Positions 57,317 to 64,000 of a DNA stretch of 64,000 bases are shown piece by piece. This stretch comes from Brevundimonas sp. LM2 (GTDB lineage Bacteria; Pseudomonadota; Alphaproteobacteria; Caulobacterales; Caulobacteraceae): contig NZ_CP019508.1 of the NCBI RefSeq assembly GCF_002002865.1, positions 1,022,501 through 1,086,500 of the forward strand, in the 5' to 3' direction. The position numbers were made by a program, and so were the translations under genes. Position 1 is the first letter of the stretch. The number at the start of each line of letters is the position of its first letter. Below the pieces are notes generated by a model that did no database searches, had not been told where the DNA came from, and saw only the letters and a program-made list of their open reading frames with translations.

Positions 57317-57324
57317 GGTCTCCC

Positions 57325-57738
57325 TCACGTCGTCATGCAGGCGGCGTTCAGCAAGCCGACGCAGATGGAAATGGAGGCCAGATAGACGCCTGCGGCCATT
57401 TCACCCGCCTCGATCCGGCTGGCTAGGGCCTTGTAGAGCAAGCGGCTGACGACGAGAAAGGCGAGGATCTGGATGACGCCGGCCAGCAGGGCCCAGGCGG
57501 CGAACTCCGGCAGGCTGACGGTGTGCGACAGGGCCGAGGCCAGGGGCAGAACATAGCCGATCAGGGCTCCGCCCAGGCCGATCGCGGCGGCCGTGTTGCC
57601 CTGACGGATCAGGTCGCGCTCATGATAGGGCGTGACGATCTGATAGATGAACTTGAACGCCGAAAAGAAGGCGATCGCGGCCACGAAGGCGAGGATGAAG
57701 GCCTCGGCCCCGGTCTGGAAGGCGAACCAGTCAAACAT
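57325..57738 (-). CDS. yjfL: YjfL-like DUF350 membrane protein
   Basis: 137 residues with four membrane helices: FILAFVAAIAFFSAFKFIYQIV, IGLGGALIGYVLPLASAL, AAWALLAGVIQILAFLVVS and GVYLASISICVGLLNA. The DUF350 pattern (ALxASRIEAGE and cytoplasmic PYHERDLI). Second gene of the minus-strand arm. Confidence 0.9.
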   Translation of the reverse strand: MFDWFAFQTGAEAFILAFVAAIAFFSAFKFIYQIVTPYHERDLIRQGNTAAAIGLGGALIGYVLPLASALSHTVSLPEFAAWALLAGVIQILAFLVVSRLLYKALASRIEAGEMAAGVYLASISICVGLLNAACMTT

Positions 57739-57751
57739 TCTGCTGTCTTTC

Positions 57752-58414
57752 CTAGGCGGTGAATTCGGCCATTTCGAGCGGGATGCCGACCATGATCTCG
57801 TGGCTGATGTCGGCGGACTTATCGGCGGCCTTCTCGGGCTCCATCTCCAGGGCCAGCATCAGTTCGCGGCCGCCCGCCAGATCCCGCGCGTACAGCATGC
57901 AGGTCTGGAAGATGCGCGAGAAGGGCGTGGTCGCCGTGCGGTCGTCCCAGATCGTCTCCCACAGGGTGACGGGCGGCTGACGCGCGTCGCTCTCGGCGAA
58001 CCAGAAGCGGGGATAGGACGGCAATTCCTCGGCCGCGCCGTCGAACACCGGCTCGCTGAGCCGGTCGCGCCAGACCCGGCGCTCCTTTTCGCCGGGCGGA
58101 TAGGCGCTGGTCCAGGGGATGAAGAGGCTGAAGTCATAGGCCTCGGCCCCGGACGGGTCGTCGCTCATGGCCTGCAGCATCACGTGGTCGTCGGTGTAGA
58201 AGCGGTGGACGTGCTGGCCGCTGTCCAGGGCGATGGTACCCTGGGCCGTGATCTCCAGCGCATCGGTGTCCAGGTTGAACACGGTCTCGGGCTGCAGGCG
58301 ACGCCAGGCCAGGGGATCCAGCGACACCGTGCGGCCGACCGTGATGTTGCGCACGACGGCCAGCCGGTTGACCGGCTCCGGGGTCGTGCTTCCACCGAAG
58401 AGACGCTTGAACAT
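57752..58414 (-). CDS. yjfK: YjfK-like DUF2491 protein
   Basis: 220 residues from ATG 58414. Family wording VNRLAVVRNITVGRTVSLDPL, TDDHVMLQAM, RDRLSEPVFDG and FSRIFQTCMLYARDL. Cytoplasmic or peripheral; function unknown. First gene of the minus-strand arm, divergent from yjfI. Confidence 0.88.
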   Translation of the reverse strand: MFKRLFGGSTTPEPVNRLAVVRNITVGRTVSLDPLAWRRLQPETVFNLDTDALEITAQGTIALDSGQHVHRFYTDDHVMLQAMSDDPSGAEAYDFSLFIPWTSAYPPGEKERRVWRDRLSEPVFDGAAEELPSYPRFWFAESDARQPPVTLWETIWDDRTATTPFSRIFQTCMLYARDLAGGRELMLALEMEPEKAADKSADISHEIMVGIPLEMAEFTA

Positions 58415-58486
58415 GGAGGTCTCTCTACGCGAGATCGCGGTCGCCATGAACGGAATTCGCACTCCGCTTGCCGAACGTCAAGTGTT

Positions 58487-58504
58487 CATGTTACGCGTTA
58501 CATG
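58487..58504. promoter_or_regulatory. 18-bp near-perfect palindrome in the yjfK/yjfI divergent promoter
   Basis: CATGTTACGCGTTACATG, symmetrical except for one T/T pair. It ends 4 bases before the likely yjfI ATG and lies 72 bases before the yjfK start. Likely operator; the encoded N-terminal segment of YjfI could bind it. Confidence 0.55.
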
Positions 58505-58508
58505 CAAC

Positions 58509-59192
58509 ATGACCGATGCCGCGCACATGACCTCGAACCCTGGCACGGACCGCATCCGGGCCTGGAGACAGGCGCGTCGCGACGCCGGCATGGTCAAGCT
58601 GGAGTTCTGGGTGCCCCAGGGCTGCAGGGACGATGTCCGCGCCGCCGTGCACGCCATCGTCACCGATTCCACCCGAGGCCCGGCGCTTGCGCCGCGTCGC
58701 CCACGCCCCACCTCTTCCTCACATACCGGAGCCGAGCCCCACATGGACGCCGTGATCGAAACCGCCTGGACCGTGCCCGCGATCAAGCGGGCGCTGGAAG
58801 AGTCATCGCTGGTGCGCGAGGGGGAGCTGACCCTGCGCGTGCTGGAGGGGGCCGACCCCGTGCTTCTGGCCACCATGAACGAGTACGGCGACCTGCCGAT
58901 CTATCTGTCGGTCGGCGGGGAGCAGATCGTGGTCTCGGTGCTGCTGTGGCCCGTCTCGGAACAGACGGACACCGCCCGATTCAACGAGTTCCTGCTGAAG
59001 GCCCAGCGCGTGGTGCCCCTGTCCAATTTCGCCATCACCACGGTCGGCGATCAGGACGTGTATGAGCTGATGGGCGAACTGTCGTCCAAGACCACGCTCC
59101 AGACCATCCTGATCGAACTGCGCACCCTGGCCGAGAACGCCATCGACGCGACCGCCCTGCGCGAATCCTTCGGCGCTGAAGCCGCCGCCTGA
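58509..59192 (+). CDS. yjfI: YjfI-like DUF2170 protein with N-terminal ribbon-helix-helix-like segment
   Basis: About 227 residues from ATG 58509; ATG 58527 or, for the DUF2170 part alone, ATG 58743 are other choices. E. coli YjfI is near the length of the second part only (about 149 residues here). The first 80 residues contain RIRAWRQARRDAGMVKLEFWVPQGCRDDVRAAV, like a ribbon-helix-helix DNA-binding strand and helices. DUF2170 part: GELTLRVLEGADPVLLATMNEYGDLPIYLSVGGEQI and NFAITTVGDQDVYELMGELS. Possible autoregulator. Confidence 0.8.
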   Translation: MTDAAHMTSNPGTDRIRAWRQARRDAGMVKLEFWVPQGCRDDVRAAVHAIVTDSTRGPALAPRRPRPTSSSHTGAEPHMDAVIETAWTVPAIKRALEESSLVREGELTLRVLEGADPVLLATMNEYGDLPIYLSVGGEQIVVSVLLWPVSEQTDTARFNEFLLKAQRVVPLSNFAITTVGDQDVYELMGELSSKTTLQTILIELRTLAENAIDATALRESFGAEAAA

Positions 59193-59208
59193 ACCGGAGA
59201 CCAGACCC

Positions 59209-59952
59209 ATGTCCATGCTCAGCAAACTCTCCGCCCTGTTCCGCGGCACCGCCCATGAGGCGGGCCAGTCGGTGGTCGACGCCAATGCGCTGAAGATCCT
59301 CGACCAGGAAATCCGCGACGCCGACACCGCCCAGGGCAAGGCCCGCGACGACCTCGCCGGCCTCGTCGCCCGCCGCCGCATGGCCGAGAGCGAGATGGCC
59401 TCGTTCCGCGACCAGATCGGCAAGTACGAAAGCTCGACCCGCGCCGCTCTCGGCCAGGGCAAGACCGAGCTGGCACGCGAGGTGGCCGGCCGCATCGCCG
59501 AGCTGGAGTCCCAGATCGGCGACCGTGAGCCCGTGATCGAGAACATGAAGGCGGCCGAGGCCCGCCTGCGCACCGCCATCGCCGCCACTGACCAGAAGAT
59601 CGAGACCCTGCGGCGCGAGATCGACATCGTGAAGGTCAACGAGAGCGTCCAGCGGGCCCAGACCTCGGTGGCCCTGCAGTCGGCCGGAGCGCATTCGCGC
59701 ATCGGCTCGGCCGCCGACAGCCTGCAGCGAATCAAGCAGCGTCAGGCGGTGCAGGAAGAACGCCTGCGCGTCGGCCAGGAATTCGAGGACAAGCGCACCG
59801 GGGCCGACCTCGACGCCAAGCTGAAGGAGGCGGGGATCCTGCCGGGCCATTCGTCGGCCGACGACGTGCTGGCCCGTTTGACCCAGCAGGATGTCACGGT
59901 GGTGACGCCGCGCATCGGGCAATCGACCCCGGGCGAGAAAGAGCCGGGCTAG
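59209..59952 (+). CDS. yjfJ: YjfJ-like PspA/IM30 family protein
   Basis: 247 residues, mostly long coiled-coil helices. KLSALFRGTAHEAGQSVVDANALKILDQEIRDAD at the start and SKxEx-type linkers in the middle. ESCRT-III-like membrane-remodelling family. Starts 16 bases after yjfI and ends 14 bases before yjfC. Probably maintains the inner membrane under stress. Confidence 0.9.
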   Translation: MSMLSKLSALFRGTAHEAGQSVVDANALKILDQEIRDADTAQGKARDDLAGLVARRRMAESEMASFRDQIGKYESSTRAALGQGKTELAREVAGRIAELESQIGDREPVIENMKAAEARLRTAIAATDQKIETLRREIDIVKVNESVQRAQTSVALQSAGAHSRIGSAADSLQRIKQRQAVQEERLRVGQEFEDKRTGADLDAKLKEAGILPGHSSADDVLARLTQQDVTVVTPRIGQSTPGEKEPG

Positions 59953-59966
59953 GCGCGCGCCGCACC

Positions 59967-61127
59967 ATGCAACGCATCACCCTTCCCGAACGCCCGGACT
60001 GGCAGGCCAAGGCCGACAGCCTGGGCTTCACATGGCACCACGACAACGGCGCGCCCTACTGGGACGACGCCACGGCCTATGAATTCTCCCTGGCCGAGAT
60101 CGAGGAGGGGCTGGAGGCTCCGACGGCCGAGCTGCATCAGATGTGCCTGGACCTGGTCGACGAGACGGTGAAGTCCGAGCGGCTGATGGAACAGCTGGAG
60201 ATCCCGGAAACGCTGCGGGACTATGTCGCCGACAGCTGGAAACGGGGCGACCCGTCGCTGTATGGCCGCTTCGACTTCGCCTACGACGGCACCGGCCCGG
60301 CCAAGCTGTACGAATACAACGCGGACACCCCGACCTCGGTCTATGAGAGCGCGGTGTTCCAGTGGCTGTGGCTGGAAGACCGGATGGCGGACGGCTCGAT
60401 CCCGGCCAATGTCGATCAGTTCAACAATCTGCACGAGGCGCTGATCGGGCGCTTCCGGACCATCTTCCCCCAGGGCGGATTCGTCCATTTCGCCACGGAG
60501 CCGGACTTCGTCGAGGACCGTCAGACGGTGCGGTATCTCGAGGACCTCGCCACCCAGGCCGGGCTCGACCCCAAGTTCGTGGCCATCGGCGACATTGGCC
60601 TGAACGCCGACGGCCGGTTCGTCGACGAGCAGAACTGGCTGATCCAGGCGATGTTCAAACTGTATCCGTGGGAGCAGATGCTGCGCGATGACTATGCCGA
60701 GCCCCTGCCGACGGCGGAGGTCACGGTGCTGGAGCCGGCGTGGAAATCGATCCTGTCCAACAAGGGCATCCTGCCGCTGCTGTGGGAGCGCCACGCCGGC
60801 CATCCCAACCTGCTGGAAGCCTGGTTCGAGGGCGATCCCGGAGCCTCGGCCCTGGCCTCGGCGCATGTGCGCAAGCCGCTGTTCTCGCGCGAGGGGGCCA
60901 ATATCGACATCGTCGAACCGACCGGCACAGAACGCGGCCTGGACGGCGGCTATGAGGGCCGGGCCATCCTGCAGGCCGTGCACAATCCGCCCCTGTTCGA
61001 CGGTCGGCATGTGATCGTTGGATCGTGGGTGGTGGGCGACGAGCCGGCGGGCATCGGCCTGCGCGAGGACGCGGGGCGCATCACCAGCAACCTGTCCCGC
61101 TTCGTCCCCCACCTGATCCGCGACTGA
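59967..61127 (+). CDS. yjfC: YjfC-like glutathionylspermidine-synthase family ligase
   Basis: 386 residues. ATP-grasp ligase similar to the C-terminal half of glutathionylspermidine synthetase: RFDFAYDGTGPAKLYEYNADTPTSVYES, LYPWEQMLRDDYAEPLP, EPAWKSILSNKGILPLLW, LEAWFEGDPGASA and VIVGSWVVGDEPAGIGLREDAGRITSNLSRFVPH. Forms an amide bond on an unknown acceptor; comparative genomics has suggested peptide or membrane protein tagging. No amidase half is present. Confidence 0.88.
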   Translation: MQRITLPERPDWQAKADSLGFTWHHDNGAPYWDDATAYEFSLAEIEEGLEAPTAELHQMCLDLVDETVKSERLMEQLEIPETLRDYVADSWKRGDPSLYGRFDFAYDGTGPAKLYEYNADTPTSVYESAVFQWLWLEDRMADGSIPANVDQFNNLHEALIGRFRTIFPQGGFVHFATEPDFVEDRQTVRYLEDLATQAGLDPKFVAIGDIGLNADGRFVDEQNWLIQAMFKLYPWEQMLRDDYAEPLPTAEVTVLEPAWKSILSNKGILPLLWERHAGHPNLLEAWFEGDPGASALASAHVRKPLFSREGANIDIVEPTGTERGLDGGYEGRAILQAVHNPPLFDGRHVIVGSWVVGDEPAGIGLREDAGRITSNLSRFVPHLIRD

Positions 61128-61149
61128 TCCGGCCAGAACACCAGGCACG

Positions 61150-61181
61150 AAAACGCCGACCGCGATCGCGGTCGGCGTTTG
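61150..61181. terminator. bidirectional hairpin between yjfC and the LVIVD gene
   Basis: AAACGCCGACCGC (with a further A) pairs with GCGGTCGGCGTTT around a GATC centre. A-run and T-run at the feet allow it to end transcription of both convergent genes. Confidence 0.85.
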
Positions 61182-61197
61182 TCGTTTCAGCCCTTGA

Positions 61198-63027
61198 TCA
61201 GGACGGGGCGCGGCGCTCGAACAGGGCCGTCAGGGCCGTCAGACGGGCCTTGTCGGCGGCGGCGGCTGGTTCCGAGACCGTCGACAGGTCGGTGACGATC
61301 TCCGCGCCGCCGGATGCCGTCCCGGCGCGCCAGGCCTCGATGGCGGCCCGCACCCGGGCTTCCACCGCGTCGCTGACCGCGTCGGAGCGCGACAGCTGGT
61401 CGAGGTAGGCGGCGGCGACGTCCGGCGTGTCGGCCCATTCGACCCGGGTCTGGGTCTGGGGATTGATGACCTCGGCGCTCACGGCCTCCGCCGCGGCGAT
61501 CTCGGCCGCCGACAGATCGTCGCTCGGGACCAGCTTCAGAACGTCGAGGCCGCGCGCGATCTCGCTGGCGTAGATGCGGCCGTTCATCCAGTAGGCCGAC
61601 CAGTCCCCGCCGACGACCAGACGTTCGGCCTCGATCGGGCCCCGGTCGAAATAGGCGATCTCGGTCGGGTTCATCGGATCCGTGAAGTCCATGATCGAGA
61701 TCCCGCCCTGGTACCAGGCCTGGACCATCAGGTCGCGGCCGGGCACCGGGATCAGCGAGCCGTTGTGGGCGACGCAGTTCTCGGTCGCGCCCTGGGGGGC
61801 GGGCAGTTTGTGGAAGGCCTTGCCGCGCAGAATGTCCTCATCCCGGGTGGCGACCAGGTTGGCCCCCCAGGTGGTGGGGGCGTCGGCGGTGCAGTGCGCC
61901 CCGATGCCACCGCCCCATTCGTCGGTGAAGACGATCTTGTCGCCGGTGTTGTTGAAGGTCGCCGAGTGCCAGTAGGCCATGTCGGGATCGAACATCTCGG
62001 AGATCCGCGACGGGTTCTGCGGGTCGGAGATGTCCAGCAGGATACCGTTGCCGCTGCAGGCCCCCGCCGCCCGGTTGATCGCCGGATAGACGGTTATGTC
62101 GTGGCACTGGTTGGTCTGGGCCGTATTCTGGCTGGCCAGGCCGGCGGCCCCGCCCGACCACAGGCCGGCGATCGCGCCGGTGGTCTTGTCGGCGAAGATG
62201 CGCGGGCGATTGACGATGGCGGCCGCCTCGGGATTGTCGAGCGGCACCTTGATGACGTCGATCGAATACAGGGCCGTCTCGGCGTTCTCGCCCGGCTCAC
62301 CGGCCGAGCAGATCGACAGCTCGGCGGTGGGGCGGACGCCGCTGGTGCCCGAGTTGTAGATGTAGAGCACGTTCGCGTCGCCGGGGTCGGGCACCAGGGT
62401 GTGGGTGTGAGACCCACGGCAGGTCTGGACCGCCGCGACCTGGCGCGGGGCATCGATGTCGCTGATGTCGAAGATGCGGATGCCGCGGAAACGCTCGGCG
62501 TTGACGTCGCCCTCGGCGTCGCTGGTGCCGCAGTCCAGGCGGGCGCGGTTCTGTTCGACCGACATGAACAGCAGGTTGCCGTGGATCGACAGGTCGCCCT
62601 GACCGCCGGGGCAGACGACCGACAGGATCAGCTTCGGTTCGCCCTCGCCGGTCACGTCATAGGCGTTGAAGCCGTTGAAGTTGCCCACGAACAGTCGGCC
62701 GTTCGACATCGCCATGTCGCTGTTGGACAGGGCCAGGGGGCTGAAGCGCGGCTTGACGGCCGGTTCCTCGGGGGCGGGGGGCGTGGTGCCCTCGGGCGGC
62801 GGGGGCGGCGGCGCGAACAGGGCCTCGGGGTCGAAGAAGCCTGGCGGCGGCGCGACGGCGTGTTCGAGCGCCAGGCCCGAAGCGGCCTGACCGGCGTCGT
62901 GCAGGCCGGGCGACAGGGTCGTCCGCGCGTCCGGCACCAGGACCTGCGTCTGGGCCAGGGCCGGCACCGCCGCGAGCACCAGGCCCAGGGCGGCGACGGA
63001 GGAAAGCAGGGGGCGTCGGATGGTCAT
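61198..63027 (-). CDS. secreted LVIVD-repeat protein
   Basis: 609 residues from ATG 63027 (ggagtgg upstream). Signal peptide ends ALAQT. LVIVD-type beta-propeller repeats such as GIRIFDISDIDAPRQVA, LLDISDPQNPSRISEM and ISIMDFTDPMNPTEIAYF. Pro-rich segment at about 65-90 (PPPPPPEG). Likely a periplasmic or surface beta-propeller; function unknown. Adjacent to the DUF305 gene. Confidence 0.88.
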   Translation of the reverse strand: MTIRRPLLSSVAALGLVLAAVPALAQTQVLVPDARTTLSPGLHDAGQAASGLALEHAVAPPPGFFDPEALFAPPPPPPEGTTPPAPEEPAVKPRFSPLALSNSDMAMSNGRLFVGNFNGFNAYDVTGEGEPKLILSVVCPGGQGDLSIHGNLLFMSVEQNRARLDCGTSDAEGDVNAERFRGIRIFDISDIDAPRQVAAVQTCRGSHTHTLVPDPGDANVLYIYNSGTSGVRPTAELSICSAGEPGENAETALYSIDVIKVPLDNPEAAAIVNRPRIFADKTTGAIAGLWSGGAAGLASQNTAQTNQCHDITVYPAINRAAGACSGNGILLDISDPQNPSRISEMFDPDMAYWHSATFNNTGDKIVFTDEWGGGIGAHCTADAPTTWGANLVATRDEDILRGKAFHKLPAPQGATENCVAHNGSLIPVPGRDLMVQAWYQGGISIMDFTDPMNPTEIAYFDRGPIEAERLVVGGDWSAYWMNGRIYASEIARGLDVLKLVPSDDLSAAEIAAAEAVSAEVINPQTQTRVEWADTPDVAAAYLDQLSRSDAVSDAVEARVRAAIEAWRAGTASGGAEIVTDLSTVSEPAAAADKARLTALTALFERRAPS

Positions 63028-63050
63028 GGCCACTCCTTCAAGCATCAGGG

Positions 63051-63716
63051 TCAGAGGTCGGAGAGAAGGGACTGCATGCGCAGAATTTCGGCGGACTGGT
63101 CGGCCACGACCGAGGTCGCGAAGTCCGACAGCATCGGGTCCTGGGCCGCATCGGTTTGAGCCAACAGAGCCTCCACCATGCCGAGCGCGCCCTGGTGGTG
63201 CCGGATCATGCCCTCGAGGAACAGCCGGTCGAAGGCCGGACCGCGGGCGGCGGCCAGTGTCTTCATCTGATTGGGGGTCAGCATGCCCGGCATCAGGGCG
63301 ACGTCATCGGCCGAGGTCTCCATCGCCATCGCATGAGCCATGCTATGACCCGCATGGAGGTCGGCCATGGTCATGGCCACGGGTTGCCCGCGATCGGTCA
63401 GCCAGTTTCGTATCAGGGCCATCTCGGCCGCCTGACTCAGGGCGATCCTCTGGCCCAGACGCTTGATCTGCGGGCTGTCGCCGTGCGCCTGGAGCAAGGC
63501 CACCATCTCGACCGCCTGGCCGTGGTGGACCAGCATATGCTGCATGAACTCGACATCGTCGGCCGTGCAGCTAGTGCGGCTCAGTTCCACCGCCTGGGCG
63601 GGGGTGATGGTGCGCGCGGCGGTACCGGGAGCACCCGGCTGAAAGATCGGTGGGGTCGGGGCGTCCTGCGGCAGGCCGACGACGCCGGCCAACACGATCC
63701 CGAGTAGCGGATGCAA
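63051..63716 (-). CDS. exported DUF305 protein
   Basis: 221 residues from TTG 63716, where a signal-like HPLLGIVLAGVVGLP begins. Two His/Met-rich four-helix units: EFMQHMLVHHGQAVEMVALLQ and FLEGMIRHHQGALGMVEALL, the DUF305 pattern, perhaps copper- or metal-binding. Lies 23 bases upstream of the LVIVD gene on the same strand, a common pairing. Confidence 0.85.
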   Translation of the reverse strand: MHPLLGIVLAGVVGLPQDAPTPPIFQPGAPGTAARTITPAQAVELSRTSCTADDVEFMQHMLVHHGQAVEMVALLQAHGDSPQIKRLGQRIALSQAAEMALIRNWLTDRGQPVAMTMADLHAGHSMAHAMAMETSADDVALMPGMLTPNQMKTLAAARGPAFDRLFLEGMIRHHQGALGMVEALLAQTDAAQDPMLSDFATSVVADQSAEILRMQSLLSDL

Positions 63717-63804
63717 GATGGTTAGACTCCCCGTCGGCCCCACCCGACCTGACGGGATCAGACTAGAAGCGCCGACCGGCCGGGGGCAAGTCGCAAATTC
63801 GCCA

Positions 63805-64000
63805 CTACATGACCGCGCCGAGACGCCACGGCTGGATCTCGTCCTCACCGAAGCCGAGCGCCTCGCTGCGCGACGGCTGGCCCGAGGCGGTGCGGATCAG
63901 CAGCGCCAGGATGCGCTCGCCCATCTCGGGGATCGACACTCCGGCCGACAGGATGGCTCCGCAGTCCAGGTCCATGTCGTCGGCCATCCGGTCGTACATC
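63805..64000 (-). CDS. UxaA-type sugar-acid dehydratase, C-terminus (cut by window)
   Basis: 65 codons, stop at 63805-63807; the start lies beyond 64000. DDMDLDCGAILSAGVSIPEMG and QPWRLGAVM match the C-terminal end of altronate/galactarate dehydratases. It would remove water from a hexonate or uronate derivative. Exact substrate cannot be told. Confidence 0.75.
   Translation of the reverse strand, partial: MYDRMADDMDLDCGAILSAGVSIPEMGERILALLIRTASGQPSRSEALGFGEDEIQPWRLGAVM

Overview
The window (64 kb, high GC throughout) most likely comes from the chromosome of an alphaproteobacterium of the family Caulobacteraceae, probably Brevundimonas or a close relative. Pointers to this are a GapR (DUF2312) gene, a TacA-like sigma-54 regulator, a CtrA-type box at the flgBC-fliE operon, a DUF305/LVIVD pair, large Xanthomonas/Caulobacter-type TonB receptors and clustered tryptophan-halogenase-like genes. 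The assignment is inferred from gene content and not from a database search.

Layout. 1-2050: the 3' part of a ribosomal operon (23S, 5S, tRNA-fMet, terminator). 2480-25500: a carbohydrate-utilisation locus. It holds a ROK sugar kinase, four flavin-dependent tryptophan-halogenase paralogues, a polysaccharide deacetylase, two proteins with HxD...H dioxygenase-like motifs (DUF6445 and cupin/JmjC-like), a 1070-residue TonB receptor, GH51 arabinofuranosidase, GH3/PA14 beta-xylosidase-like enzyme, an esterase-like hydrolase, a FucP-type MFS transporter, aldose epimerase and a GguC/AraD1 protein. The parts fit outer-membrane import and breakdown of an arabinoxylan-like polymer. A LacI-type xyl-box-like site lies before the TonB receptor. 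A shared ATTGTC-N-GACAAT palindrome lies before GH51 and in the MFS/epimerase divergent promoter. 25520-27880: a small redox/stress patch with two FNR/FixK-type boxes (small membrane protein plus Usp; lipoprotein cytochrome c). 27980-33867: a TPR protein, HU, fliP and fliO facing flgB-flgC-fliE. 33868-34267: an AT-richer island with one small gene.

34268-43038 is housekeeping: erpA, dgt, SPOR protein, nagZ, scpA-scpB, a lipoprotein, rpmJ, gapR with a coupled gene that lacks a normal start codon, a VOC protein, and a TetR/aldo-keto reductase pair. 43099-49886 holds a second TonB receptor with a Gly/Pro-rich insert, tacA, and DUF4153 and DUF1203 proteins. 49991-56602 holds an M3 oligopeptidase, aa3 oxidase subunit IV and the pyridine nucleotide transhydrogenase genes. 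A HEPN/MNT toxin-antitoxin pair and two unknown small genes sit inside the transhydrogenase operon, every junction overlapping by a few bases.

56696-61127 contains all six families of the E. coli yjfIJKLMC cluster, rearranged into two divergent arms around an 18-bp near-palindrome: DUF1190, DUF350 and DUF2491 on the minus strand; a DUF2170 protein with an extra N-terminal segment, a PspA/IM30 protein and a glutathionylspermidine-synthase-like ligase on the plus strand. The window ends with an LVIVD-repeat protein, a DUF305 protein and the C-terminus of a UxaA-type sugar-acid dehydratase. The best candidates for undescribed biology are the halogenase-rich sugar locus (with one catalytic-lysine-less paralogue), the divergent yjf system, and the toxin-antitoxin pair inside the pnt operon.
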